Made by a program: the position numbers and the translations under genes
NCBI GenBank assembly: GCA_001897745.1
Contig: MKUH01000014.1
Coordinates: 1 to 64,000 of the forward strand
Source of the DNA: Candidatus Accumulibacter sp. 66-26
Lineage (GTDB): Bacteria > Pseudomonadota > Gammaproteobacteria > Burkholderiales > Rhodocyclaceae
Length of the DNA: 64,000 bases
Direction of reading: 5' to 3'
The notes under the pieces: generated by a model
What the model was told of the DNA's origin: nothing
Database searches by the model: none
Seen by the model: the letters and a program-made list of their open reading frames with translations, nothing else
Shown: positions 44,247 to 55,833 of the stretch, piece by piece
Layout of the letters: each line of letters opens with the position of its first letter
How positions within the stretch are numbered: position 1 is the first letter of the stretch

Positions 44247-44471
44247 GGTCTCTCTCCTTCAGGATTGGGGGTAGTGAGCTGCCTGCGAGCGAAAAAGGGC
44301 TGATTGCATCTGCTTCGAAAATGCCCGCCGCGTTCATTGTTACCCGATATCGACAAAAACATCCACCCCGGTGTGCGGGGGGGCCGCCGCACTGCTACTG
44401 TTCACTTCCCTGAATATCTTGTACAAGCGCGCAGTCCGCTTCTCCGGACGGCGGCTGACGGAGGGCGAAGC

Positions 44472-45881
44472 ATGGATACCCCGACCCTGATCGAACATTT
44501 TTCCGGGCTGCTCGGCAGCCACAACGTCATCGCCGACGCGTCGGGCATGGCGCCGTATCTGGAAGACTGGCGCGGACGCTATCGCGGCGACGCTCTGTGC
44601 GTCGTCCGTCCGGGCAGCACGGCGGAGGTGGCGGCGGTCGTGCGCGCCTGCGCCGCGGCCGGCGTCGCCATCGTGCCGCAGGGCGGCAATACCGGCCTGT
44701 GCGGCGCGGCGACGCCGCTCGCGGCGAGCGGTGCGGTGATCGTCAGCCTGGCGCGCCTCAATCGCGTGCGCGCCGTCGATACGGACAACAACACGATGAC
44801 CGTCGAGGCCGGCTGCGTGCTGGCGGCGCTGCAGGAACGCGCGGCGCAGGCCGGACGCCTGTTTCCGCTGGCGCTGGCGGCGGAGGGCAGTTGCCAGATC
44901 GGCGGCAATTTGTCGACCAATGCCGGCGGCGTGCAGGTGCTGCGCTACGGCAACACGCGCGAGCTGACGCTCGGGCTCGAGGTCGTGCTGCCGAGCGGCG
45001 AGGTGTGGGACGGCCTGCGCGGGCTGCGCAAGGACAACACGGGCTACGACCTCAAGCACCTGTTCATCGGCGCCGAAGGTACGCTCGGCATCATCACCGC
45101 CGCCGTGCTCAAACTCTTCCCGCTGCCGCGCGCGAGCGCCACGGCCTGGCTGGCGCTGGCCTCGCCGGCCTCCGCGGTACGCCTGCTGAACGACCTGCAG
45201 GCGGCGTTCGGGCCGCAGCTGACCGCGTGTGAACTCGTTTCCGGGATTTCGCTCGGCCTCGTTCTCAAGCACATCCCCGGCGCGCAGGCGCCGCTCGCCG
45301 AAAGCCCCTGGTATCTGCTCGTCGAGCTGTCCGGCGGCGGCGAAGAGAGCGAACTGCGCGAGGCGCTCGAAGCCTTTCTCGGCGATGCGCTGGAGCGTGC
45401 GGCGATCGACGACGCGACGCTGGCGCAGAGCGGCGAACAGGCCAAGCGCCTGTGGGCGCTGCGCGAGAACATCAGCGAGGCACAGAAGATCGAGGGGCTG
45501 TCGGTCAAGCACGACGTCTCGGTGCCGATCTCGCGCATCCCGGAATTCCTCGAACGGGCGGACGCAGCCTTGCTGGAGGCTTTCCCGGATATCCGCATCG
45601 TCGCCTTCGGCCATATCGGCGACGGCAACCTGCATTACAACCAGTCGAAGACGGAAGCCGGCGAGAACGCCGCTTTTATCGCCGCACAGCCGGCGGTCAA
45701 TCGCATCGTGTACGACCTGGTGCACGAACTCGGCGGCAGCATCAGCGCCGAGCACGGTATCGGCCAGCTCAAGCGCGACGAACTGGTGCGCTACAAGAGT
45801 CCGGTGGAGTTGGAAATGATGCGGGCGATCAAGCGGACGCTCGACCCGCTGGGTTTGATGAATCCCGGGAAAGTGCTGTAG
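44472..45881 (+). CDS. FAD-linked oxidoreductase (D-2-hydroxyacid dehydrogenase/GlcD family)
   Basis: 469 residues. PCMH-type FAD domain (about 35-215) with VVRPGSTAEVAAVVRACAAA and VPQGGNTGLCGAATP, plus LSTNAGGVQVLRYGNTRELT and HLFIGAEGTLGIIT. The FAD-oxidase C-terminal domain (about 230-468) has SVKHDVSVPISRIP, AFGHIGDGNLHYN and ISAEHGIGQLKRDEL, ending DPLGLMNPGKVL. This layout is shared by D-2-hydroxyglutarate, D-lactate and glycolate dehydrogenases; the substrate cannot be chosen from sequence alone. The metal-binding His residues of the AFGHIGDGN loop are intact. The ATG at 44472 has GGAGGG upstream; a longer frame upstream is not protein-like. Confidence 0.9.
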   Translation: MDTPTLIEHFSGLLGSHNVIADASGMAPYLEDWRGRYRGDALCVVRPGSTAEVAAVVRACAAAGVAIVPQGGNTGLCGAATPLAASGAVIVSLARLNRVRAVDTDNNTMTVEAGCVLAALQERAAQAGRLFPLALAAEGSCQIGGNLSTNAGGVQVLRYGNTRELTLGLEVVLPSGEVWDGLRGLRKDNTGYDLKHLFIGAEGTLGIITAAVLKLFPLPRASATAWLALASPASAVRLLNDLQAAFGPQLTACELVSGISLGLVLKHIPGAQAPLAESPWYLLVELSGGGEESELREALEAFLGDALERAAIDDATLAQSGEQAKRLWALRENISEAQKIEGLSVKHDVSVPISRIPEFLERADAALLEAFPDIRIVAFGHIGDGNLHYNQSKTEAGENAAFIAAQPAVNRIVYDLVHELGGSISAEHGIGQLKRDELVRYKSPVELEMMRAIKRTLDPLGLMNPGKVL

Positions 45882-45977
45882 CCGTCTGGCGGGCAGCGCG
45901 GCCGATGCGGGGCGTGCGTTTCGCCCGCTCGGCGCCGCCCGGAGACCCAACCGGAGAGGCCGGGTCCAGCGCGTTCG

Positions 45978-46253
45978 CTATTTTTCGAGGCCTTTGCGCA
46001 GCAACTCGTCGACCAGTTCGTTGATGCCGGTCCGGCGCTCGCCGGCAAGCGTCCGTAAGGTCGCGACCAGCTCGCCGTTGAGCTTGACGGCGAAAGGGAC
46101 GAGGCCGGCGGCCTGGTCGAGCTTGCGCTGCTCCTTGCGGTCGGGCAGGGCGGTGGAGGCTTCGCCGAAGCGGTTGGGCGTGCCGGCGGCGTTCAACTCG
46201 TTTCTCGCCTTGAGGAATTTGTTCTTCGCGAGGTCGGTGCGTTTCAATGTCAT
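45978..46253 (-). CDS. Small basic protein with ribbon-helix-helix-like C-terminus
   Basis: 91 residues. Lysine/arginine-rich N-terminus (MTLKRTDLAKNKFLKARNEL), then VPFAVKLNGELVATLRTLAG and ERRTGINELVDELLRKGLEK, which has the strand-helix-helix pattern of ribbon-helix-helix DNA-binding proteins. A role in transcription control or as an antitoxin is possible, but no toxin gene adjoins it. AGGAAAG lies before the ATG. It follows hslO by 32 nt on the same strand. Confidence 0.7.
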   Translation of the reverse strand: MTLKRTDLAKNKFLKARNELNAAGTPNRFGEASTALPDRKEQRKLDQAAGLVPFAVKLNGELVATLRTLAGERRTGINELVDELLRKGLEK

Positions 46254-46285
46254 GGCGTTCTTTCCTGGATTTTCTGCCGCAGGTC

Positions 46286-47152
46286 TCAGTGCAGCGTGGG
46301 GGGATTCTCGCGGAACAATTCCTCGATCGCCTGCGCGTCGAAGCGGTACTCGCGGTTGCAGATATCGTCCTTGATCAGGACCTCGCCATGTTCCTGCAGG
46401 ATGGAGTCGACTTCGGCGCGGCCGAGCGAACGCAGCATCGAGCGCACCTTCTCCCAGTCTTCCGGGCAGTCGTGCACCACCGGGCGCGGGTCGAAGACGC
46501 GCACCGTCTCTTCGTGGAAGAGGCGCAGCAGCAGTTCTTCGGCCGGCAGACCAAGCAATTCCTCGGGCTTGACCGTCGAGGCCAGGTGCTCGATGCGCGC
46601 CCAACCGTCGGCGTCGCGCTCGTCGGCGCCGGGCAGCTTCTGAAGGAAGAGCCCGGCGGCGCCGTGTTCGTCGGCGGCGAGGAAGAAGCGCGCGGGCTGC
46701 TGCTCGGACTGCTTCAGGTAATGCTCGAAAATCTCAGCGATGCTGTTCCCGTCGAGCGGCACGAAGCTCTGGTAGGGCTCGCGCATGCTCGGCAGGTCGA
46801 GCGAGAGCAGCAGCTGGCCGTGGCCGAGCAGGTCGGGCGCGTTGCCAGTCAGCTGCGCCGCCGGCACGGCTTCGTCGCACTTGGCCATGCCGCGAATGTG
46901 CAGGCGTTCGTTGCAATCGATGACGAGCAGCGAGACCGGGCCGCTGCCGCGCAGCTGGAAGGTGATGCGGCCGGGCTGCTTGAGGTTGCCGCCGATCAGC
47001 AGCGTCGTCGCGCTCATTTCGCCGAGCAGGCGCGCGACCGGCGCCGGATAGTCGCGGCCGGCCAGCATCTGCTGCCAGACCGGGCCGAGGCGGACGACGG
47101 CGCCGCGAATGTCGAGGTCGTCGAGAAGAAAGCGTTGAACGTAGTTTTCCAT
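46286..47152 (-). CDS. hslO: Hsp33-like chaperonin with only two of the four zinc cysteines
   Basis: 288 residues, close to Hsp33 length. The chaperone fold is clear: ARLLGEMSATTLLIGGNLKQ, ITFQLRGSGPVSLLVIDCNE, and the C-terminal linker VRVFDPRPVVHDC...AEVDSILQEHGEV. In redox-regulated Hsp33 the C-terminus has C-x-C and C-x-x-C, which hold zinc until oxidised. Here only Cys229 (HDCPED) and Cys265 (DDICNRE) remain: the partner in each pair is replaced by Glu229+2 and Asp262. Tetrahedral four-Cys zinc binding is therefore not possible as usual. The ATG shares one base with the stop of the ArsC-like gene upstream. It may be a constitutive or differently switched holdase. Confidence 0.88.
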   Translation of the reverse strand: MENYVQRFLLDDLDIRGAVVRLGPVWQQMLAGRDYPAPVARLLGEMSATTLLIGGNLKQPGRITFQLRGSGPVSLLVIDCNERLHIRGMAKCDEAVPAAQLTGNAPDLLGHGQLLLSLDLPSMREPYQSFVPLDGNSIAEIFEHYLKQSEQQPARFFLAADEHGAAGLFLQKLPGADERDADGWARIEHLASTVKPEELLGLPAEELLLRLFHEETVRVFDPRPVVHDCPEDWEKVRSMLRSLGRAEVDSILQEHGEVLIKDDICNREYRFDAQAIEELFRENPPTLH

Positions 47153-47520
47153 CACTTGCACTCCGCCGCGTAGCGTTCCGGGTCGAAGCCGACGAGCAGC
47201 GCCGCGCCGGTGTCGAGCACCGGGCGCTTGATCAGGCTCGGCGTCTCGGCCATCAGCGCGAGTGCTTTCGTTTCGTCGACGTCGGCGCGCTGGGCGTCGG
47301 TGAGTTTCTTCCACATCAGGCCGCGCGTGTTGAGCAGCAGCTTCCAGCCGGCGCGGCGGTTCCAGTCGGGCAGGTGCCCGGCGGCAACGCCGGTCTTCTT
47401 GTAGTCGATGAATTCATAGGCGACGCCGTGCGCGTCGAGCCAGGCGAAAGCCTTCTTCATCGTGTCGCAGTTCTTGATGCCGTAGATCTTTACGGGCGAG
47501 GGATTTTCTTTTTTTGCCAT
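47152..47520 (-). CDS. ArsC/Spx/YffB-family thioredoxin-fold protein
   Basis: 122 residues. Opens with KIYGIKNCDTMKKAFAWLD, the YffB-type active site with a single Cys (no CxxC), then EFIDYKKTGV, GWKLLLNTRGLMWKKL and SLIKRPVLDTG with the cis-Pro region. Members include arsenate reductase-like proteins and Spx; YffB-type proteins bind glutathione weakly and have no proven substrate. Arsenic resistance genes are absent here, so arsenate reduction is unlikely. Translationally coupled to hslO by a 1-nt stop/start overlap, which suggests a shared role in thiol stress. Confidence 0.87.
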   Translation of the reverse strand: MAKKENPSPVKIYGIKNCDTMKKAFAWLDAHGVAYEFIDYKKTGVAAGHLPDWNRRAGWKLLLNTRGLMWKKLTDAQRADVDETKALALMAETPSLIKRPVLDTGAALLVGFDPERYAAECK

Positions 47521-47527
47521 GTGTTAC

Positions 47528-47965
47528 TTACTGAAAAGTTTGGTATTTGATCGTAACGCCATTTTGTTTGTCTTCTGAACGGAAAATACGTGCAAATTGA
47601 TGGTGTTGGAGAGAAAGCGCCCCATCCGATTCCCAGGTTAGACGAACCTCCGGACCTTGAGTGATTCCGGCTGGCGCTCGACCATGGTTCTTGTCGGCCA
47701 CAAAAAAAGCCTTGGGAAGAGATCTGGCGTCAGAGGCCTCGAATGAAGCCTTAACAATTGCAACCTGCGTGTTGAAGTCGGCGCTCGCTCCGCAGTCGAT
47801 CTGAAACATAACTGCTTTCAATTTTTTGCTTGGCGACAGAATTTCATCGAACACAGTTGTTGCACACATGCTTGAAAACAGATGATCCAAAACAATCACG
47901 CAGCCGCCAACGGTCACGACAAGAATTGCAGAAATCCAGAGTAAGATTTTTTTCCAAGTGGCCAT
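47528..47965 (-). CDS. AT-rich orphan gene: membrane-anchored protein of unknown function
   Basis: 145 residues. An N-terminal hydrophobic segment (KKILLWISAILVVTVGGCVIVL) anchors a small extracytoplasmic domain with three Cys, two of them in SSMCATTVFDEIL and MFQIDCGASADFNTQVAIV. The pattern 'C..E..SP..K.KAV.F..DCGA...F.TQV.I' is like small uncharacterised proteins of Gram-negative bacteria (I think DUF5412-like, unsure). Its base composition and codons (TTT, AAA, ATT, GAT) are markedly more AT-rich than all neighbours, pointing to recent acquisition. It sits between the ArsC-like gene and tex, same strand, 7 nt before the former. Confidence 0.72.
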   Translation of the reverse strand: MATWKKILLWISAILVVTVGGCVIVLDHLFSSMCATTVFDEILSPSKKLKAVMFQIDCGASADFNTQVAIVKASFEASDARSLPKAFFVADKNHGRAPAGITQGPEVRLTWESDGALSLQHHQFARIFRSEDKQNGVTIKYQTFQ

Positions 47966-48022
47966 ATTCAATATCGCTACTCAGTTCCCTATGCCGTAGA
48001 TGCGGATCATCGTCCTTCCCAT

Positions 48023-50338
<2,316 letters not shown>

Positions 50339-50462
50339 TGAATGGCGCGGCGTCGGCGTTCTGAAAAAAGACCGCGAACTATGCAGAATCGGGCCGGAAA
50401 ACTCAAGCCGGACGGCGCGCGCCGGGCCGCGCGGCGGCGGCCCGGCGGTTTTGGAAACGGCC

Positions 50463-52745
50463 TCAGGCGAGCGTTTCGAGGTGCGCTTCGAGCCAGTCGC
50501 GGAAGGCGCCGGCGGCCATCGGCCGGGCGTAGAGATAGCCCTGCGCCAGTTCGCAGCCGATGCCGCGCAGCAGTTCGGCCTGCGCCTCGGTTTCGACGCC
50601 CTCGGCGATCACCGACAGGCCGAGCGACTGGCCGAGCTTGACGACCATGTCGGCGATGCCTGTGCCGGAGTTGCCCGGACGGTCCATGTCGTTCACGAAG
50701 CTGCGGTCGATCTTCAGCCGGTTGAGCGGCAGGCGGTGCAGGTAGGAGAGCGAGGAGAAGCCGGTGCCGAAATCGTCGACGGCGACTTCGGCGCCGAGCG
50801 CGCGCACTTCGCGCAAGGTCGAAATCACCGTCTCGGCGTCGAGCATGGCGACGCCTTCGGTGATTTCCAGTTCGATCCGCTGCGGCGGTACCGCGAGTTC
50901 GGCGAGGATGCCTTTCAGGCGGCTGGCGAAGCGGCTGTCGCGGAACTGCGTCGGCGAGACGTTGACCGCCATGCGCAGCGGCGGCAGGCCGGCGGCGTCC
51001 CATTCCATCAGTTGCGCCGTGGCGGTGCGCAGGACCCATTCGCCGAGATCGAGGATCAGGCCGGAGTATTCGGCGAGCGAGATGAACTGGTCGGGCGGGA
51101 TGTTGCGTCCGTCGTCGGTCGTCCAGCGGATCAGCGCTTCGGCGCCGACGACGCGGCCGCTCACGAGGTCGATCTGCGGCTGGTAGTGCACCGCCAGCCC
51201 GCGCTTTTCGACGATCGCGACGCGCAGGCTGTGCAGCAGGTCGAGACGGGCGCGGGTGGCCTCGGTCATGTCGCGGGTGTAGTACTGCCAGCGTCCGCGG
51301 CGGTCGTTTTTGGCGCGGTTGAGGGCGATGTTGGTCGTCTTGAGCAGGTCGAGCCCGCTGCCGCCTTCGTCGGCCAGCCGCGTCAGGCCGATCGTCGCGT
51401 GCACCGGCAGCAGGTAGTCGCCGACGGCGATCGGTTCCGCGAAGAGCGCGAGCAGGGCGGCCGGGTCGAGGTGCAGGTCGGGCGCGAGCAGGGCGAAGAC
51501 GTCGCCGCCGACGCGGGCCAGCGTGTGCCCGGCGCCGAGCACGGTGCGCAGGCGCTGGGCGACGGCGAGCAGCAGCAGGTCGCCTTTCTGGTGACCGAGC
51601 GCATCGTTGATTTCCGAGAAGTGGTCGATGTCGATCAGCGCCACCGTCCAGTCGGTCGCGCCGTGCCGGCGGCGGGCGTCGATCGCGTCGATGAAGCCCT
51701 TGCGGTTGGGCAACTGGGTCAGCGGGTCGGAGAAGGCGAAGAACTTGAGGTCGCTGAACAGATTGACGTTTTCCAGCCCGACCGCGATGTTGACGCAGAA
51801 GACTTCGAGCAACTGCTTGTCGGTGGCGGAAAGCGGCTCCTGCGTGGCGAGGAAGACGGCGGCGCTGTGTCCGTCGTCGCCGGTGAAGTAGAGCGCCGTG
51901 GCGCCGTCGCCGTAGATGTTGCGCTTCTCGGCGATGCAGCGCCGGATGTCGCCGACGATCAGCGGGTCGTCGATGGCGTCGAGCGGGCAGTCGATCAGCG
52001 CGCTGTATTTGCCGGCGGCGCCGACCACCATCAGCGGCTGCTTTTCGCTGCCCTGGGCGGGCTGCGCGTCGCGTGCGCAGAGCAGGCCTTCCGGCGGCAG
52101 GCCGAGGAGCGCGGCGAGCTGCGTCAGCACGCCTTCGGCGAAGCCCTTGAGCGCGCGCCGCGAGAAGAGGTCGGCGGCCGAATTGACGATCAGCGCGAGG
52201 CCGCGCCGTCCGGCGGTGATGGTGCGGATCTGGTCGTAGGAGCGGAGCGCCGTGGTCAGCGTGGTGAGCAGGCGGATGCGCGTCAGCTCGGACTTGGTCT
52301 TGTAGTCGTTGATGTCATAGTCGCGGATCACGCGCAGTTCGGGTGCGTAGCCGGGCTGGCCGGTGCGCAGGATGATGCGCAGTTCGCTGAGGCCGAGGTC
52401 GTTGCGGATGGTGTGCACGAGATCAAGCCCCGAGCTCTCGTGCTCCATGACGACGTCGAGGAGGGCGACGGCGACGTCGGCTTCGTCGCGCAGGATGGCG
52501 AGCGCTTCGGCGCCGGTATAGGCGTGCAGGAAGTGCAGCGGGCGGCCGTCGATCAGGATGTCGTGCAGGGCGAAGAGGGTGGCGTTGTGGACTTCGCGGT
52601 CGTCGTCGACGATCAGGATGCGCCAGCCTTTGCGCTTGTGTTCGATGCCGCCGGTCGGTCCGTCGCCGTCGTCGAGGATGTCCAGACGGTCGTCCGGATC
52701 GGGACGGTCGGCGATCAGGGAAGTCGCAGAATTCGGCAGGTTCAC
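50463..52745 (-). CDS. Response regulator REC-DUF3369-GGDEF(degenerate)-EAL
   Basis: 760 residues. Receiver domain (about 40-165) with Asp97 in [19 protein letters not shown]3369 (about 175-330); GGDEF domain whose signature reads GGDVF (413-417) with no RxxD site ahead; EAL domain with intact EAL (536-538, GAEALIRW), [28 protein letters not shown] and AEGVET. It should act mainly as a c-di-GMP phosphodiesterase, with the GGDVF domain perhaps as a GTP sensor. The start is a GTG at 52745 with GGAGAG upstream, overlapping the stop of the multi-PAS kinase by 4 nt (GTGA). That kinase is its evident phosphodonor. Confidence 0.9.
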   Translation of the reverse strand: MNLPNSATSLIADRPDPDDRLDILDDGDGPTGGIEHKRKGWRILIVDDDREVHNATLFALHDILIDGRPLHFLHAYTGAEALAILRDEADVAVALLDVVMEHESSGLDLVHTIRNDLGLSELRIILRTGQPGYAPELRVIRDYDINDYKTKSELTRIRLLTTLTTALRSYDQIRTITAGRRGLALIVNSAADLFSRRALKGFAEGVLTQLAALLGLPPEGLLCARDAQPAQGSEKQPLMVVGAAGKYSALIDCPLDAIDDPLIVGDIRRCIAEKRNIYGDGATALYFTGDDGHSAAVFLATQEPLSATDKQLLEVFCVNIAVGLENVNLFSDLKFFAFSDPLTQLPNRKGFIDAIDARRRHGATDWTVALIDIDHFSEINDALGHQKGDLLLLAVAQRLRTVLGAGHTLARVGGDVFALLAPDLHLDPAALLALFAEPIAVGDYLLPVHATIGLTRLADEGGSGLDLLKTTNIALNRAKNDRRGRWQYYTRDMTEATRARLDLLHSLRVAIVEKRGLAVHYQPQIDLVSGRVVGAEALIRWTTDDGRNIPPDQFISLAEYSGLILDLGEWVLRTATAQLMEWDAAGLPPLRMAVNVSPTQFRDSRFASRLKGILAELAVPPQRIELEITEGVAMLDAETVISTLREVRALGAEVAVDDFGTGFSSLSYLHRLPLNRLKIDRSFVNDMDRPGNSGTGIADMVVKLGQSLGLSVIAEGVETEAQAELLRGIGCELAQGYLYARPMAAGAFRDWLEAHLETLA

Positions 52746-55702
52746 GCAGGGCTCTCCGTGTCGCCTCGCGGCGCGTTGAACGGTATTGTAAGGGTAAATG
52801 TCGTTCCTTCGCCCGTCCGGCTCATGACGTTGAGCTTTCCGCCGAGGCTGCCGGTGACAATGTTGTGCACGATGTTCAGGCCGAGCCCGCTGCCGCCCTT
52901 GCCGAGCTTGGTCGTGAAGAAGGGGTCGAAGATCCGCTTCAGATGCTCCTCGGCGATACCGATGCCGTCGTCGCTGAAAACGATTTCGATCTGGCGTGCG
53001 TCGAGAGCGCGCGCGGCGATGCGCATGCAGCCCGTCGTGCGCCCCTCGAAGGCGTGCAGCAGGGCGTTGGTGACGAGGTTGGTGACGACCTGTCCGAGCG
53101 GCCCGGGATAGCTGTCCAGCACCAGTCCTCCGGCGAGATCGAGTTCCATGCGATAGGGCGTCTTGCGCAGCATCGGCGAGAGGGTGGCGACCAGTTCTTC
53201 GAGCGTCGTGCGCAGGTCGAAGGGGCGGCGCTGGTCGCTCGCCTGGTCGACGGCGACCCGTTTGAAGCTGGTGACGAGTTCGTGCGCCTGGCCGAGGTTG
53301 CGCAGCAGCAGGTCGCTCGCCTTGCGGGCCGAGTCGACGTAGTCGTTCAGCGTCGAGCGCTTGATCGAGCCGTCGTGCACGGCTTCGGCGAACTCGTGCG
53401 TGCGTTCGGAGAGCGTGCTGGCGACGGTCACGCCGTTGCCGATCGGGGTGTTCAGTTCGTGGGCGATGCCGGCCACCAGCGAGCCGAGCGCCGCCAGTTT
53501 TTCCGAGCGGATCAGTTCGTCCTGGGCGACGCGCAGGGCGTCGAGCGTATCGGCCAGTTCGCGGTTCGAGCGTTCGAGTTCGGCGGTGCGCTGATGCACG
53601 CGCAGTTCGAGCGTTTCGTTCATGCGCTCGATCTGACGCCGGGTTTCGAGCTGCTCGGTGACGTCGCGCACGGCGCCGAGCAGGTAGGTCTGGTCGTCGA
53701 TTTCGATGGTCGAGGCGTTGAGCATGCATTCCCGCTGCGCGCCTGATTTGAGGCCGATCCGACAGGGGAAGTCGCGCACATAGCCCTGCGCGCGGAGAAT
53801 CTCGACGGCGCGCCGGCGCTCCTCGGGGGAAGCCCAGAGGCCGAGCTCGATGGCGGTCTTGCCGAGCACTTCGGCGCGCGTCCAGCCCGTCATCTTTTCG
53901 AAGGCTTCGTTGACCTCGAGGATTTCGCCGCTGTCGAGGTAGCTGATCGTGATGTAGTCGAGGCTGGCGTGGAAGGCGCCGGAGAATTTCGCTTCGGAGA
54001 CGCGCAGCGCCTCCCTGGCCGCTTTCAGCGCGGTGACGTCGCGGCCGACGCCGAGCAGGCCGGTGGCCTGACCGCCGGCGTCGAGCAGCGGCGCCTTGAG
54101 GGTGTCGAGCAGGATGCGGCGGCCGTCAGGGTAGCTGACCCATTCGTCGTTCTGGCACGGCTGGAGTTGCTCCAGAACCGTGCGGTCGTGGTTGCGGAAG
54201 AACTCGGCGAAGGGGCGGTCGAACAGGTCGAAGTCGGTAAAGCCGACGATCGCTTCGCGCGGCCGCCCGGCGAAGCGGCAGAACTCGGTGTTGCAGCCGA
54301 GATAGACGCCTTCGCGATCCTTGAAGAAAACGAGGTCGGGCGTCGAGTCGAGGAGGCGGGCGAGCACGGCCGTCTGGTGTTCGAGCGCCTGTTCGGCGCG
54401 CTTGCGTTCCAGTTCCAGGCGCCGCTGCTCGCTCATGTCGGTGATCACCGACGCCAGATAGCGTTTGCCGTTGACCTCGAAGAAGCGGCCCGAGTACTCG
54501 GTCAGGAAGGGGGCGCCGTTCTTGCGCCGGAGGGTGATTTCGCGCAGGCGTACCTCGCCCTCCAGATGGATGCTGCGGATGATCGCGCGCCGGTCCTCCG
54601 GTTCGGCCCACAGGCCGATCTCCAGCGAGGTCCGGCCGAGCGCTTCGGCGTGGCTCCAGCCGGTCATCGGCGTCCATTGCCGGTTCATGTCGACGAAGGT
54701 GCCGTCCTCGGCGTTGCTGATCATCACGAGGTCGGGCAGCAGTTCGAAGACGCGCGCGAACTTCTGCTCGCTTTCGCGCAGCGCCGCTTCGGTCTGGCGT
54801 TGCGCGGCGGCCAGCGCATTGCGCGCGGTCACGTCGTGCGAAATCAGGATCAGGTGCGGCGTTCCCGCGATGTCGAAGCAGGTGGCGGAGACTTCGCTCT
54901 CGATGAGGTGTCCGCTGCGGTGGCGGAAGCGGACCGGGTAGTCCCGCAGTTCGCCCCGGGCGCGCAGGGCGTCGACGAAACTCAGGCGTTCGGTATCGTC
55001 GAACCAGATGTCGAGTTCGAGCGAGGTCTTGCCGATCGCGGTGTCGCGGCTGTGGCCGCTCAAGGCTTCCCAGTTATGGTTGATCTCGACGTAGCGCCCG
55101 GTCTCCAGATTGGAGATGGTGAGCACGTCGGGCAGCAGGTGGAAGATTTTGGAATAGCGCTCCTCGCTCATGCGCAGCTTGTCTTCGGCGAGCTTGCGCG
55201 CGGTGATGTCCTCGACGGTGGTGATGAAGCCGCGAAAGTCGCCGTCGTCGCCGTAGATCGGCGTGGCGCGCACGGCGGCCCAGCGCACGCTGCCGTCGGC
55301 GCCGATGCTGCGGCGCTCGGTTACGTGCGCCTGCCGGGTGTGCCGCGCTTCCTTCCAGTAGGCCAGGATGCGCGCGCGGTCGTCCGGGTGGATGTGTTCT
55401 ATCCAGGCGCCGAGACGCACTTCCTCGAGCGTCGCGCCGAGCATGGCGAGGTAGGTGTCGTTGGCGTAGGTGAAGGTGCCGTCCTGGTCGACGACGACGA
55501 CGCCGAGTCCCGAGTTTTCGCAGATGCCGCGGAAACGCTCGGACGACTGGTGCAGTTCCGCCTTGAGCCGGCGCAGTTCGGACGGTTCGGCATCTTCCGG
55601 GCGCGTTCCGACGTTCCGCTCGAGGCGCCGGATCCTTTGCAGGAGTACGGCGCTGACGGCGACGCCGCTCAGGCTGGCGATCGCCAGAAATAGGGTCAAC
55701 AT
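52742..55702 (-). CDS. Five-PAS sensor histidine kinase
   Basis: 986 residues. One N-terminal hydrophobic segment (LFLAIASLSGVAVSAVLL) then five PAS/PAC units: about 55-175, 180-300, 310-425, 435-560 and 565-685, each ending in a D-I/V-T-x motif (VEDITARKL, SHDVTARNA, ITDMSEQRR, GRDVTALKA, VRDVTEQLE). Then a coiled coil, HisKA with His748 in LAALGSLVAGIAHELNTPIG, and HATPase with VTNLVTNALLHAF, FSDDGIGIA and KGGSGLGLNIVHNI. No periplasmic domain, so it senses cytoplasmic or membrane cues. It phosphorylates, by context, the REC-DUF3369-EAL protein downstream. Confidence 0.93.
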   Translation of the reverse strand: MLTLFLAIASLSGVAVSAVLLQRIRRLERNVGTRPEDAEPSELRRLKAELHQSSERFRGICENSGLGVVVVDQDGTFTYANDTYLAMLGATLEEVRLGAWIEHIHPDDRARILAYWKEARHTRQAHVTERRSIGADGSVRWAAVRATPIYGDDGDFRGFITTVEDITARKLAEDKLRMSEERYSKIFHLLPDVLTISNLETGRYVEINHNWEALSGHSRDTAIGKTSLELDIWFDDTERLSFVDALRARGELRDYPVRFRHRSGHLIESEVSATCFDIAGTPHLILISHDVTARNALAAAQRQTEAALRESEQKFARVFELLPDLVMISNAEDGTFVDMNRQWTPMTGWSHAEALGRTSLEIGLWAEPEDRRAIIRSIHLEGEVRLREITLRRKNGAPFLTEYSGRFFEVNGKRYLASVITDMSEQRRLELERKRAEQALEHQTAVLARLLDSTPDLVFFKDREGVYLGCNTEFCRFAGRPREAIVGFTDFDLFDRPFAEFFRNHDRTVLEQLQPCQNDEWVSYPDGRRILLDTLKAPLLDAGGQATGLLGVGRDVTALKAAREALRVSEAKFSGAFHASLDYITISYLDSGEILEVNEAFEKMTGWTRAEVLGKTAIELGLWASPEERRRAVEILRAQGYVRDFPCRIGLKSGAQRECMLNASTIEIDDQTYLLGAVRDVTEQLETRRQIERMNETLELRVHQRTAELERSNRELADTLDALRVAQDELIRSEKLAALGSLVAGIAHELNTPIGNGVTVASTLSERTHEFAEAVHDGSIKRSTLNDYVDSARKASDLLLRNLGQAHELVTSFKRVAVDQASDQRRPFDLRTTLEELVATLSPMLRKTPYRMELDLAGGLVLDSYPGPLGQVVTNLVTNALLHAFEGRTTGCMRIAARALDARQIEIVFSDDGIGIAEEHLKRIFDPFFTTKLGKGGSGLGLNIVHNIVTGSLGGKLNVMSRTGEGTTFTLTIPFNAPRGDTESPA

Positions 55703-55717
55703 TGCTTTGGCGGAAAT

Positions 55718-55730
55718 ACCTGAATCAGGT
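55718..55730. promoter_or_regulatory. 13-bp palindrome between the multi-PAS kinase and fliW
   Basis: ACCTGAATCAGGT is a perfect 6-1-6 inverted repeat, 16 nt upstream of the kinase ATG (minus strand) and followed on the plus strand by an AT-rich TTAAATTATT. It may be an operator for the divergent genes; no known regulator is assigned. Confidence 0.4.
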
Positions 55731-55833
55731 TAAATTATTGTCATTGGCAAGTTACCGCGCTTGCCCGCTTTGCACAATGCCCGGCGCCTATTCCGGCGCC
55801 CCACGACAACGCAGGAACGCTCAGGGGAAATAC

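Noticed and set aside
47152..47520. Arsenate reductase role for the ArsC-like protein
   Set aside because: Single-cysteine YffB-type active site and no ars genes nearby.
52746..53729. Extension of the REC-DUF3369 frame into the kinase gene
   Set aside because: Runs out of frame through the HATPase region; the GTG at 52745 with GGAGAG gives a normal receiver start.
55730..55770. Sigma-54 or sigma-28 promoter for fliW
   Set aside because: TTGGC and TTGC elements are present but the spacing and the -12 context do not fit; no GCCGATAA-like -10.
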